Part shown: positions 17,249 to 25,657 of the stretch, piece by piece
How the letters are laid out: each line of letters starts with the position of its first letter
Numbering within the stretch: the stretch's first letter is position 1
From: Gammaproteobacteria bacterium
Lineage (GTDB): Bacteria; Pseudomonadota; Gammaproteobacteria; SZUA-140
Reading direction: 5' to 3'
Length of the DNA stretch: 36,657 nucleotides
Assembly (NCBI GenBank): GCA_020845975.1
Contig: JADLET010000118.1
Location: forward strand, 1-36,657
Notes under the pieces: generated by a model
The model's input: the letters and a program-made list of their open reading frames with translations, nothing else
What the model was told of the DNA's origin: nothing
Databases searched by the model: none
Position numbers and translations under genes: made by a program

Positions 17249-17545
17249 ATGGCGGGTATCAGTAGGTTTCGGATTGGTGGTCTTATCGCGGCTGGTTTTG
17301 TGGCGGTGGCCGTCCTTTTTTACCAAGCGACGCCGCTCGAGGCTAGGGAGGCGGAAAAGCCGGGCGATTCCGTCCGCGGGGTCACGCTGTGGGCCGACAA
17401 TTGCGCGCGCTGCCACGCGATGCGCGATCCCAAGGAATTTCGCGACGATCAATGGCGGGTGATCGTAAGTCACATGCGCGTGCGGGCCGGTCTTGGCGGC
17501 CAGGACGCGCGCGATATTTTGGCATTTCTACAGGCAAGTAACTAG
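17249..17545 (+). CDS. Small mono-haem c-type cytochrome
   Basis: A 98-residue exported protein. An N-terminal membrane segment or signal (GGLIAAGFVAVAVLFYQA) precedes one haem-attachment motif, CARCH, followed by 'WRVIVSHMRVRAGLGGQDA', where the Met is a plausible sixth ligand, and a final helix 'ARDILAFLQASN'. It likely carries electrons in the periplasm. It lies 21 bases after the porin with a GGAGGG RBS and is immediately followed by another cytochrome gene. The exact family is not recognised beyond class I-like. Confidence 0.8.
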   Translation: MAGISRFRIGGLIAAGFVAVAVLFYQATPLEAREAEKPGDSVRGVTLWADNCARCHAMRDPKEFRDDQWRVIVSHMRVRAGLGGQDARDILAFLQASN

Positions 17546-17577
17546 GAGTGGATTGCATGGCAACAGGAGCGGCACTG

Positions 17578-17931
17578 ATGAATACAACCTTTAAGCGGTC
17601 TCTGTTGGTGGCGTCCGCGCTGCTCGCATTCTTCATCATGCAGCGCGGTTGGGCGACAGACGACGTAGCGCGGGGCGAAGCGCTCTATAAACAGACCTGC
17701 GTGGCTTGTCATGGGGCCAGCGGTGCTGGCTCTCTCCCCGGGGTACCGGACCTGACCAAGGCAAGCGGTTCCCTTGCCAAGCCGGATGACGCGTTATTCA
17801 AGAATATAAAGGAAGGTTTTCAGAGCCCGGGCTCCGCCCTGGCCATGCCGCCTAAGGGCGGCAACCCGGCGTTGACCGATGAAGACATCCGCATCGTGAT
17901 TCAGTATATGCGGAGTGCCTTCATGCGCTGA
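17578..17931 (+). CDS. Class I c-type cytochrome (c5-like), periplasmic
   Basis: A 117-residue protein with signal peptide (MNTTFKRSLLVASALLAFFIM, cleavage near GWA-TDD), one haem motif CVACH and a later 'ALAMPPKGG' that provides the axial Met. The fold is that of small single-haem cytochromes c/c5 (GEALYKQTCVACHGASGAG). I choose ATG 17578 because the basic n-region of the signal begins there; ATG 17557 is also possible since both have AGGAG at 8-nt spacing. It follows the other cytochrome by 32 bases, so the pair may work in sequence. Confidence 0.88.
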   Translation: MNTTFKRSLLVASALLAFFIMQRGWATDDVARGEALYKQTCVACHGASGAGSLPGVPDLTKASGSLAKPDDALFKNIKEGFQSPGSALAMPPKGGNPALTDEDIRIVIQYMRSAFMR

Positions 17932-18071
17932 GAGCGGTGCCTTAACCGCCGGCTAAGGTGCGTAATGCTGGCTGGGTAGTTGATGGATCGACTGCCTAGC
18001 GACGAGGAAAACGGTTGGTGCGGACTTCGTCAAGACAGTTTCTTTCTGTTGAAAGAGGGAGGGGGTTAGGG

Positions 18072-19409
18072 ATGAACGACATGGGTGAGCTGGCGGGATT
18101 GTCACATACGGCGGCGACCGTGCCCGGGCGAGGCGGCGACCCGTTCAGCGAGGCGGCATCCGCGGCGGCTCGGCATATCCTGGAACTGATCCTGGCGGAC
18201 TACCGGGGGCCGGTGGCGGTCGATCTGTGGAATGGGGAACGGATCGTCGGCAACGATGATGCGCCCTGCGCCCTGGTCTTCAGGCATCCCGCTGTGCTGC
18301 GCGAACTGGTGCTGGATCGCGATCTGGTGCGCCTCGCTGAGTCCTACCTGGCGGGGGAAGTGGATGTGATCGGCGATTTCGAGGTCTTGTTCGACCTGGC
18401 GGAATACCTTCGCCGCCATGATCTGTCCTGGGCGGCGCGCCTGCGGGTGGTACCGGAGGCGCTGCACCTGCCGCGCGACGGGGTATTGTACGATCCTAAT
18501 AAGATGCGTGACGGCCGGCCGGCACGACGCAACTCGCGGGCCAGCATCGCCCATCACTACGATGTAGGCAACGACTTCTACCGCCTGTGGCTGGACCCGG
18601 AAATGGTTTATTCCTGCGCTTACTTCCGCGATTCCGGTCAGTCGCTGGCCGCGGCGCAGTGCGACAAACTCGATTATCTCTGTCGCAAGCTGCGCCTGGC
18701 GCCGGGGCAGACCCTGCTCGACATCGGCTGCGGCTGGGGCGCTTTGGTGTGCTGGGCCGCGCGCCATTACGGCGTGCAGGCCCATGGCGTTACCCTGAGC
18801 GAGCAGCAATATACCTATGCGCTGGAGCGGGTGCGGCGCGAGGGTCTGGCGGACCGGGTGCGCATCGAGGTGCGCGACTACCGCGACCTGCCCGACGATG
18901 CCCGCTACGACCGGGTGGTCAGCGTGGGGATGTTCGAGCACATCGGCGTGGCCAATTTCCCCCTCTACTTCAATACCGTCAAGCGCGTGCTCACGCCGGG
19001 CGGCCTGTTCCTGAATCACGGTATCACCAACGACACCCGCTGGCGGGAGACGCCACTCACGCGTTTCGTGAATCGATATGTGTTCCCCGACGGTGAATTG
19101 ACGCGTATCAGTGATGTAGTGGATGCCATGGAACAGGCGGGTTTCGAAATCATTGACGTAGAAGGGCTGCGCCGCCACTACGCATTGACCCTGCGCCACT
19201 GGGTGCAGGCATTGGAGGCGCACTACACGCAGGCGGTGGCGTTGGTGGGCGAGGCCCGCTACCGGGTGTGGCGCCTGTACATGGCGGGCGCGGCCTACTA
19301 TTTCGAGGAGGGCAGCAGCGGGGTGCATCAGGTGTTGGCGGGACATGTCGGTGCGCCGATGGCGATCCCGCTCAGGCGCGATGACCTTTATCTCAAGGAA
19401 GTGGAATGA
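18072..19409 (+). CDS. cfa: Cyclopropane-fatty-acyl-phospholipid synthase
   Basis: A 445-residue enzyme that adds a methylene group from S-adenosylmethionine to unsaturated acyl chains of membrane phospholipids, a modification linked to acid and other stress. Motifs seen: 'HYDVGNDFYRLWLDPEMVYSCAYF', SAM motif 'LLDIGCGWGALV', 'GVTLSEQQ', 'VSVGMFEHIG' and the C-terminal 'LRHWVQALEAH'. The N-terminal 100 residues form the lipid-binding domain. ATG 18072 follows GAGGGAGGGGG. Its last bases overlap the start of the next ORF. It is co-directional with the cytochromes, and its stress role fits an envelope-remodelling operon. Confidence 0.93.
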   Translation: MNDMGELAGLSHTAATVPGRGGDPFSEAASAAARHILELILADYRGPVAVDLWNGERIVGNDDAPCALVFRHPAVLRELVLDRDLVRLAESYLAGEVDVIGDFEVLFDLAEYLRRHDLSWAARLRVVPEALHLPRDGVLYDPNKMRDGRPARRNSRASIAHHYDVGNDFYRLWLDPEMVYSCAYFRDSGQSLAAAQCDKLDYLCRKLRLAPGQTLLDIGCGWGALVCWAARHYGVQAHGVTLSEQQYTYALERVRREGLADRVRIEVRDYRDLPDDARYDRVVSVGMFEHIGVANFPLYFNTVKRVLTPGGLFLNHGITNDTRWRETPLTRFVNRYVFPDGELTRISDVVDAMEQAGFEIIDVEGLRRHYALTLRHWVQALEAHYTQAVALVGEARYRVWRLYMAGAAYYFEEGSSGVHQVLAGHVGAPMAIPLRRDDLYLKEVE

Positions 19410-19645
19410 AAGATGTCGGATATGCGTTCTTGCCGAAACCCTTTGGCTGTATGCCGTCTTCCAGCGTGTCGGGCGGTGTGCAATCGCTGATTACCGCCAA
19501 GTACCCCGACGCCAAATTTCTCGCCATTGAGACCTCCAGGGATGGCGCGGTGAACATCTCCAGCCGTATCCAGATGGCGTTGTTCAAGGCACGTGAGTCG
19601 GCGCGGGCGGAGAGTTCGGCGCGGCGCTTAACGAAACGGCGTTGA
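19406..19645 (+). pseudogene. C-terminal fragment of a 2-hydroxyglutaryl-CoA dehydratase activator-like protein
   Basis: A 79-codon frame overlapping the cfa stop by ATGA. Its sequence 'KPFGCMPSSSVSGGVQSL' and 'AIETSRDGAVNISSRIQM' corresponds to the very end of the large CoA-activase/DUF2229-type proteins, which normally exceed 1000 residues and carry an ATPase domain and iron-sulfur Cys not present here. I therefore read it as a remnant that has been trimmed from the 5' side and captured behind cfa. The frame is intact with a start codon, so a functional small protein is not excluded. The homology is recalled by pattern and should be checked. Confidence 0.5.
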
Positions 19646-19707
19646 GCGCAGCGGCCGCCGCGCGCAAACTTGCCGCGCGCGCAAGGCTGAAAAGCCCGAC
19701 GCACTAT

Positions 19708-19728
19708 CCCCGCCACCGCGTGGCGGGG
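19708..19728. terminator. GC-rich hairpin after cfa, possible terminator
   Basis: CCCCGCCAC, loop CGC, GTGGCGGGG form a perfect 9-bp stem 63 bases after the preceding ORF. There is no T-run, so it is at best a Rho-assisted terminator or a 3'-end-stabilising hairpin for the porin-cfa transcript. Confidence 0.4.
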
Positions 19729-19904
19729 ACCGCGGCCAATGCCGTTTACGAACTGTCCTAGACGGCATGCTGTGCGGGTGAGTGTTATTTCGAATGGCGT
19801 GGCGGGTGCCGCCGGGTGGCCGTGAAGCCGCTTCGGCGGAAATGAAGCAAAAGCGTTTCCCGGCAATGATGCCGGCGGTGTGTGGGTATGGAGCATGATC
19901 CGCC

Positions 19905-20375
19905 ATGAAGGTGAACAGTGAAACGGAAAAGGATCAGCAGATTTTGTTATTGGCCATCGCCATTGAGCGACACAGTGCCCGAATGTATCAGGATTGGGCG
20001 CACCGGTTTTGCACTTATGACGGAGGCATGAGCGCCATCCTAGAGGCGTTGGGGAAGGAAGAATTAGGACATGAACGGGAATTGATGGATCTATATGTGC
20101 AACTGACCGGTAAAGATGTGCCGGAACCTCTGCCGGAGCCTATGGAACTCCAGGGTGTCGTGCGGGGATTGCAATCGATACAGGATCATTTTTTTGTCGT
20201 CGATCCGGGCATGGCCGAAACCATTCTTGAGTCGGCCCTGAGGATCGAACGTTTTACCTATGAATTTTATATTCAGTTCCAGAGTAAGGTGGAAGATCGG
20301 CAGGTAGCGGCGCTCATTCGCCGGCTGGTCGAGTTTGAGGGTGAACACGTCCGTATCTTTCTTGAGCGAGTCTAG
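19905..20375 (+). CDS. Ferritin-like (rubrerythrin-type) diiron protein
   Basis: A 156-residue all-helical protein. Four helices carry carboxylate/His ligands in the expected order: 'AIAIERHSARMYQDW' (Glu), 'KEELGHERELMD' (ExxH), 'LESALRIERFTYEFY' (Glu) and 'VEFEGEHVRIF' (ExxH). This is the diiron pattern of the ferritin-like/rubrerythrin group, without a C-terminal rubredoxin domain. It may scavenge peroxide or handle iron. It stands alone between two intergenic regions of over 140 bases. Its length agrees with erythrin-only family members. Confidence 0.72.
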   Translation: MKVNSETEKDQQILLLAIAIERHSARMYQDWAHRFCTYDGGMSAILEALGKEELGHERELMDLYVQLTGKDVPEPLPEPMELQGVVRGLQSIQDHFFVVDPGMAETILESALRIERFTYEFYIQFQSKVEDRQVAALIRRLVEFEGEHVRIFLERV

Positions 20376-20517
20376 TACTCCTTCAAGGCGATATTTACGG
20401 GTTCGGCGAGACGAGTGCATGGCTGGCAGAGAGCTGTCCGCCTATGACAAACAAGCATCCACGGCCGATGTGGCGGGATGCATCGGATAGTTTACCGAAC
20501 ATGAATAGGAGGGTGTC

Positions 20518-20739
20518 ATGGAATGGCTTGCGCAAAACTGGTTCTGGGTTGTGATCGGCGTATTGTTCGTGGGCATGCACCTGTTTGGCCACGGCGGTCA
20601 TGGCGGGGGCGGCGGACATAGTGGCCATGGCGGAGGTGGGTGCGGGCATGGCGGACATGACGCCTCGGATAAACCGGGCAGCGGCGAGACCGGCCCGGAC
20701 AAAGCAGGCTCGAAGAAGTCCACCGGGCACCAACACTGA
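20518..20739 (+). CDS. Small DUF2933-like membrane protein, Gly/His-rich
   Basis: A 73-residue protein with one N-terminal membrane helix (NWFWVVIGVLFVGMHLF) and a Gly/His-rich stretch, GHGGHGGGGGHSGHGGGGCGHGG, likely to bind metal ions. The 'MHLFGHGGHG' junction recalls DUF2933. The RBS is GGAGG. It lies 11 bases before the second DUF5676 gene, echoing the YHS-DUF5676 pair at 8007-8590. Confidence 0.7.
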   Translation: MEWLAQNWFWVVIGVLFVGMHLFGHGGHGGGGGHSGHGGGGCGHGGHDASDKPGSGETGPDKAGSKKSTGHQH

Positions 20740-20749
20740 CGGAGGCGCT

Positions 20750-21016
20750 ATGCTCAACACAAAACTGGTTTCCTGGGCCTTGGGTTTGTCGGGCGCGGTC
20801 ATGTTTACGACGTGCGTCGTATACGGTCTGGTAACGCCGCAGAGCCTGCACATGCATGAGTTTCTCGAGCAGCTGCTGCCGGCGTTCAAGTGGCTCACCT
20901 GGTGGGGCTTCCTGCTCGGCCTCGTGGAGAGCTTTCTCTACGGCGTGTATGCCGGGCTGGTGTACGTGCCGATCTACAACTTTCTCCAGCGGCGCTGGGG
21001 GAATGCCCAGTCGTAA
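20750..21016 (+). CDS. DUF5676 family membrane protein (copy 2)
   Basis: An 88-residue membrane protein, paralogue of the gene at 8306: shared core 'LLPAFKWLTWWGFLLGLVESFLYGVY' and ending 'YVPIYNFL'. It has two to three hydrophobic segments. ATG 20750 is preceded by GGAGG; the longer ORF from 20585 is out of frame inside the previous gene. The function is unknown, but repeated association with metal-binding small membrane proteins suggests a membrane partner for them. Confidence 0.72.
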   Translation: MLNTKLVSWALGLSGAVMFTTCVVYGLVTPQSLHMHEFLEQLLPAFKWLTWWGFLLGLVESFLYGVYAGLVYVPIYNFLQRRWGNAQS

Positions 21017-21170
21017 TGAATGCGCGGTGGGGTCCTATGGTTCGGTGATGGCACTTTGTCAGGGGCAGACTCAAGGCTGCGGTGGATTATATGTTGGACC
21101 AACTTAAGTGACAGGTTGTGTAGTAATGATGTGTGTCATGTTGCTTCAATAATTAAAAGGGGTTAGAACC

Positions 21171-24083
21171 ATGAACCAAAAAAGAGAAATCGTTCTGATC
21201 ACCGGCTGTAACGGACGCATCGGCAGCGCGGTGATGCGGCGGCTGACCGGAGGCTTCAGCGATGTCGTGGGTCTCGACCGCAACGCGTCTACACCGCCGC
21301 CCACCGACTGTGTCTACATACGCGTCGATATCACTTCCGATGACAGCGTGCGCGAGGGACTGCGTATCCTGCGGGAACACCATGGAACCCACATCGCGAC
21401 CGTGATCCATCTGGCCGCCTATTACGATTTCCTCGGCAAGCCGAGCCCGAAATACGATGAGATCACGGTCGAGGGCACGAGACGCCTGCTGCGAGGGCTG
21501 CGCGCGGGCTTCGAGGTCGAGCAGTTCATTTTCTCCAGCACCATGCTCGTGCACCGGCCGGGCGAGCCGGGCATATTTCTCACCGAGGACTCGCCGATCG
21601 GGCCGACCTGGGCTTACCCGGAGTCGAAGGTTCGCACCGAGGCGCTCATCCGCGCGGAGCGCGGCGCAATTCCCGCCGTGATCCTGCGCCTCGCCGGCGT
21701 CTACGACGATGTCTGCCACTCGCCGCCGCTCGCGCACCAGATCCAGCGCATCTACGAAGGGCAGCTCGCCGGCCACCTGTATTCCGGCGAGACTTCGCAC
21801 GGCCAGACCTTCATCCACCTGGACGACGTGGTCGACGCCATCGAATGCGCGATCGAGCGGCGCGCGCAGCTCCCGCCGGAGGTGGCGATCCTGATCGGCG
21901 AGCCGGAGACGCTGAGCTACGACGAGCTGCAGCACACGTTCATGCGCCTGCTGCACAAGAAGTCGGGCGAGACGCACAACGTCCCCGGGCTCATCGCGAA
22001 GGTGGGCGCCTGGATCCAGGACCAATTGCCCGGCCCGGAACAATTTATCAAGCCGTGGATGATCAACCGGGCCAATGACCACTACGCCCTCGACATCACG
22101 CGCGCGCGCAGCCTGCTCGATTGGGCGCCCCGGCGTTCGCTGCGTCAGACCCTGCCGAAGATGGTCGCGGCGCTGGAAGCCGATCCCATCGGCTGGTACC
22201 GCGAGCACGGCCTGGAGCCGCCCGCGTCTTTAGTGCGGGCGGCGAGGCGGGCCATGGCGGAGGCGCCCGCTGCGGCGGGTGCGCAGGGCTGCCTGATGCA
22301 TACCTGTCCGATGCATCCGGAGGTGTGCCAGTGTTCGCCGGGAAATTGTCCGAGGTGCGGCACGACCCTGGAACCCGCACCATTGTCGCAGGCGGTCGAG
22401 TATACCTGCCCGATGCATCCCGAGGTGGTGGCCGGCGAACCGGGCCGCTGCCCCCAGTGCGGCATGGCGCTGGAACTGCGCACCGCTTCGGTCGAAGAAC
22501 ATGCCGGGCATGGCGATATGACGCCTGCCGGACAGACGGTCGAGTACACCTGTCCGATGCATTCGGAAATCGTGCGCAGCGAACCGGGCAGTTGTCCCAA
22601 GTGCGGTATGAGGCTGGTACCGCGCGGCGCCAAGGTTGATGAGCTTGCCGGGCACGGCGGCGACATGATGGTCGAAAGCCATCGCAATATGCTCTGGCCC
22701 TATTATCTCAGTATGATGCTCGGCTTCTGGCTGTTGATCAGCCCGTTCACGCTCGGCTACATGAGCGACTTCGTTCCTGACGCCAACCAGTTGCGGGTCA
22801 TGGCCGAGCGCGGGTTGCCCGCGTTCGAGCTGCGCAACCTGCTGATGAGCTGGAGCGATGTCATCAGCGGTATCTTGGTGATAGTCTTCAGTGCGCTGTC
22901 CGCGGACGCATGGCGCCGCAATCCCTGGGCGCAGTGGGCCAACGCCTGCGTCGGCTTGTGGCTGCTGTTCGCACCGCTGGTGTTCTGGACACCGTTGCCG
23001 GAGGCCTATGCGAATGGCACCCTGGTCGGCGGGCTGGTGATCGCGCTGGCGGTCTTGATTCCGATGATGCCGGGCATGAGCATGGCCGGCATGATGGGCA
23101 AGCCGGACGTGCCGCCGGGCTGGGCCTATACACCGTCGAGCTGGTTGCAGCGCATGCCGATCGGTGTGCTCGCCCTGATCGGCTTTTTGATCGCGCGCGT
23201 CCTGGGGGCCTATCAGCTCGGCCACATCGATACCGTTTGGGAGCCATTATTCCCTGGTAGCGGTGACATGAAGGGCGTGATGAACGGCACGGAGACGATC
23301 ATCACCTCGGACGTGTCCAAGGCCTGGCCGATTGCCGATGGCGCCCTCGGCGCAATCGTCTACACGCTCGAGCTGGTGATGACCTGGATGGCCGGCAAGG
23401 ACCGCTGGCGCACCATGCCTTGGATGGTACTAGGGCTGGGCGTGCTGATTCTGCCGCTCGGTGTCGTCAGCATCTATTTTGTCATCATCCAGCCGATCGT
23501 GATCGGCACCTGGTGCACTCTGTGTCTCATCGCCGCGCTGGCGATGGCGGTGATGATTCCCTATTCGCTCAACGAGTTCGTCGCCATGGGCCAATTCCTG
23601 GTGTGGGCGCGCAAGCAAGGCAAACCTTTCTGGCGCACATTCTGGACCGGCGACGCGATGGATGGTGGCAGCGACGACACGTCCATAGGCCTCGTCGGAA
23701 CACCCCGGGAGCAGTTCGCACAAGCCACACGCGGCGTGACTTACCCTTGGACATTGTTGCTCAGTATCGCGATCGGCGTCTGGCTCACGTTCACGCGACT
23801 CACTTTCGACAGCTCCGGTGCCATGGCCGACAGTGATCATCTGGTCGGTTTGCTGGTAGTGACGTTCACGATCATCGCTTTGGCCGAAGTCGGCCGTGCC
23901 ACGCGCTTCATCAATATCCCGTTCGGCGCCTGGCTGATCGCCGCGCCGTGGCTGCTCGACGGCATCGCCTCGCCGCTGGCGACCTGGAACGGCGTGATCT
24001 GCGGCGTGCTGCTGATTGCATTGGCGATCCCGCGCGGGCCGATCAAGAATTCTTATGCGGGCTGGGATCGATATGTTGTTTAG
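21171..24083 (+). CDS. Fusion: NAD-dependent epimerase + three HMBD + SPW/VKOR membrane domain
   Basis: A 970-residue multidomain protein. (a) Residues 1-365: extended SDR/epimerase fold with 'LITGCNGRIGSAVMRRL' (GxxGxxG) and 'YPESKVRTEALI' (YxxxK). (b) About 373-490: three HMBD units, [17 protein letters not shown] and YTCPMHSEI, each followed by CPxCGxxLxP. (c) About 505-640: SPW-type membrane repeats. (d) About 680-820: a vitamin-K-epoxide-reductase-like region with 'WPIADGALGAIVYTLE', 'RWRTMPW' and the redox CxxC in 'WCTLCLIAALAMA'. (e) A second SPW-like set to the end. The two loop cysteines of classical VKOR are missing. The RBS is AAAAGGGG. I see no frameshift, so the fusion is real in this sequence. 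It may join metal capture to thiol/quinone redox chemistry; the epimerase substrate is unknown. Confidence 0.85.
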   Translation: MNQKREIVLITGCNGRIGSAVMRRLTGGFSDVVGLDRNASTPPPTDCVYIRVDITSDDSVREGLRILREHHGTHIATVIHLAAYYDFLGKPSPKYDEITVEGTRRLLRGLRAGFEVEQFIFSSTMLVHRPGEPGIFLTEDSPIGPTWAYPESKVRTEALIRAERGAIPAVILRLAGVYDDVCHSPPLAHQIQRIYEGQLAGHLYSGETSHGQTFIHLDDVVDAIECAIERRAQLPPEVAILIGEPETLSYDELQHTFMRLLHKKSGETHNVPGLIAKVGAWIQDQLPGPEQFIKPWMINRANDHYALDITRARSLLDWAPRRSLRQTLPKMVAALEADPIGWYREHGLEPPASLVRAARRAMAEAPAAAGAQGCLMHTCPMHPEVCQCSPGNCPRCGTTLEPAPLSQAVEYTCPMHPEVVAGEPGRCPQCGMALELRTASVEEHAGHGDMTPAGQTVEYTCPMHSEIVRSEPGSCPKCGMRLVPRGAKVDELAGHGGDMMVESHRNMLWPYYLSMMLGFWLLISPFTLGYMSDFVPDANQLRVMAERGLPAFELRNLLMSWSDVISGILVIVFSALSADAWRRNPWAQWANACVGLWLLFAPLVFWTPLPEAYANGTLVGGLVIALAVLIPMMPGMSMAGMMGKPDVPPGWAYTPSSWLQRMPIGVLALIGFLIARVLGAYQLGHIDTVWEPLFPGSGDMKGVMNGTETIITSDVSKAWPIADGALGAIVYTLELVMTWMAGKDRWRTMPWMVLGLGVLILPLGVVSIYFVIIQPIVIGTWCTLCLIAALAMAVMIPYSLNEFVAMGQFLVWARKQGKPFWRTFWTGDAMDGGSDDTSIGLVGTPREQFAQATRGVTYPWTLLLSIAIGVWLTFTRLTFDSSGAMADSDHLVGLLVVTFTIIALAEVGRATRFINIPFGAWLIAAPWLLDGIASPLATWNGVICGVLLIALAIPRGPIKNSYAGWDRYVV

Positions 24084-24161
24084 AACAACCTCTATCTATT
24101 TGGTTGGCTGTTGTTCTGATTCGGTAAAAGAATAACGGCGCCGCGTTTATCTAAGGCGTCA

Positions 24162-24192
24162 CTGAAAAGGTCCATGAGTGGACATTTTTCAG
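24162..24192. repeat. Imperfect inverted repeat before the YfdX-like gene
   Basis: CTGAAAA-G-GTCCA and TGGAC-AT-TTTTCAG form a 12-bp interrupted stem around the loop TGAG, followed at the 3' side by AG rather than more T. It could be a terminator for the fusion gene or the remnant end of an insertion sequence; no transposase is nearby. Confidence 0.45.
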
Positions 24193-24232
24193 AAGCTCCC
24201 TAACCACGTTGTATAGCGCAGGAGGATAGGAT

Positions 24233-25183
24233 ATGAAATGCCAGCTGATACGAGTTCTAGTTGCGCATATTTTGATGCTTATCCCATTGGCAGGAGCGCT
24301 CGCGGTTTCTCCCGCGCAGGCGCAACAAGAGCCAGCGGAAAAGATCCAACCGCCTGCTGCGGATGCCAATCATGCGCAGGAAATTAACAAGGCGTACTTC
24401 GAGCAACTGAGAAACGGCAGCCTGATGATCGGACATATGAGCCTCGCGCTGATGGCGCTGGAACATGGGGTCCTCGATGTTGCGGGTAAGGACGTGGACG
24501 AAGCCCTGAAGCTTGCTCGAACGTTGGAAAAGAGTGTGCCCGAGTTCAAATCCAAGGACTCGCTGCGCTTCGGCAAGCTGATCCATGAAGAGGAAAACAC
24601 CACCAGGGTGTTCTATATCCCGATCGTGGACGAGAGCTTCATGGTGCATGGCTTAGATACGCGCGGTGGGGAACGCGAGAAAATCCGCGAAACCGATGCC
24701 AGAATGGTGCATGCCCATGTATCGCTCGACATACGCAAGGCGGTAAGCGGCCTGACGGACGCCAAGGCCGCACTGGAAAAGAAAGATGCCAAGGCGGCGG
24801 AACAGGCGCTGACGGGAATCATGAGTGCAACTGTGGGTGATGAAGTGATCGTGAACGATCCGCTGCATGTGACACATGACAACCTGATTCTGGCCGCGAA
24901 CCTGCTGCGCGAGGAGCGTTACGATTCCGCGCGTTTTGCCCTCAAATACGCCAGAAAAGACTTGGGCGATTATAGTTCACGGGTGCATGACCCAGCACGG
25001 AAACAGCATGTGGAACAGATGCGGAAGGAGATCGACGCCCTCTCTGATCGCTTACGCAAGGAAGATCCCACCACACTGCAAAAGACCGAAGATACAGTCA
25101 AGGGCTGGGGCGCGAAGGTAAAAAAGTGGTTTGACCACCCCGCTCCCGAACCCGGCCATATACCAGAACCACAAAGCCGGTAA
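24233..25183 (+). CDS. YfdX-like periplasmic protein
   Basis: A 316-residue exported protein: signal peptide (LVAHILMLIPLAGALAVS, cleavage near AQA-QQ) and a mostly helical mature part. Segments 'VFYIPIVDESFMVHGLD', 'DARMVHAHVSLDIRKAV' and 'VNDPLHVTHDNLILAANLL' fit the YfdX family, which is acid- or stress-related in enterobacteria and also present in heat-resistance islands. The C-terminal 60 residues are charged and end in Pro-rich sequence beyond the usual family length. RBS GGAGGATAGG is strong. A chaperone-like role is plausible by family only. Confidence 0.68.
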   Translation: MKCQLIRVLVAHILMLIPLAGALAVSPAQAQQEPAEKIQPPAADANHAQEINKAYFEQLRNGSLMIGHMSLALMALEHGVLDVAGKDVDEALKLARTLEKSVPEFKSKDSLRFGKLIHEEENTTRVFYIPIVDESFMVHGLDTRGGEREKIRETDARMVHAHVSLDIRKAVSGLTDAKAALEKKDAKAAEQALTGIMSATVGDEVIVNDPLHVTHDNLILAANLLREERYDSARFALKYARKDLGDYSSRVHDPARKQHVEQMRKEIDALSDRLRKEDPTTLQKTEDTVKGWGAKVKKWFDHPAPEPGHIPEPQSR

Positions 25184-25371
25184 CGTCCATGGGCATCCTC
25201 GTCATTAGCGCGAACAGCTCAGCCAGATGCAGTGTCTTTGCCTGCAGCCATGGAGCAGGTGCTCCTGGATGATTTCGTCATTGTTGGTGGTCTGTCCATG
25301 GCTCGTTGTAGCGCTCGCGGAGGCGCGTTACCGTGCAGTTATTATTCAACTCAACAGAAAGGAGCATCACC

Positions 25372-25626
25372 ATGCAAAAAGAAATTATGAAAGTAACAGG
25401 GATGAACTGCGGCGGTTGTGTCAGCAATGTAACGCGCGCACTGCAGGCGGTTAGCGGCGTCGGTGGCGTAAAAGTGTCGCTCTCGTCCGGCGAAGCCACG
25501 GTGCAATACGACGAACGGCTGACCTCGCCAGATCAACTGAAATCGGCCGTGAAAGGCGCGGGCTATGGTGTGGGTGGGGCCAACGCCGCGCACGGTCATC
25601 ACGCCAAGGGTGGCTGCTGTGGCTAA
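25372..25626 (+). CDS. HMA-domain metallochaperone (CopZ/MerP-like)
   Basis: An 84-residue protein with one heavy-metal-associated ferredoxin-like domain: 'VTGMNCGGCVSNVTRALQ' has the GMxCxxC metal site. A His/Gly/Cys tail, AHGHHAKGGCCG, follows. It would shuttle Cu(I) or a similar soft metal in the cytoplasm, possibly to the ATPase at 1677, although it lies 21 kb away. Start ATG 25372 has AAAGGAG upstream; the ORF-track start at 25333 has none. The region just before (25184-25371) has only weak, overlapping frames and looks like gene debris. Confidence 0.88.
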   Translation: MQKEIMKVTGMNCGGCVSNVTRALQAVSGVGGVKVSLSSGEATVQYDERLTSPDQLKSAVKGAGYGVGGANAAHGHHAKGGCCG

Positions 25627-25657
25627 GTCCATCCATAACCCCCAGGAATGAAAGCGC

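Noticed and set aside
18102-19346. 414-codon minus-strand ORF opposite cfa
   Set aside because: It is a shadow of the highly conserved cfa coding sequence, with no motif of its own.
21153-22208. 351-codon minus-strand ORF opposite the epimerase domain
   Set aside because: It mirrors the high-GC coding strand of the fusion gene, shows no recognisable domain and its RBS is poor.
24162-24192. Inverted repeat as insertion-sequence end
   Set aside because: No transposase, second end or target duplication is visible; kept only as an inverted repeat feature.
25227-25454. 75-codon ORF before the HMA chaperone
   Set aside because: It runs out of frame across the RBS and start of the HMA gene and has no coherent domain.
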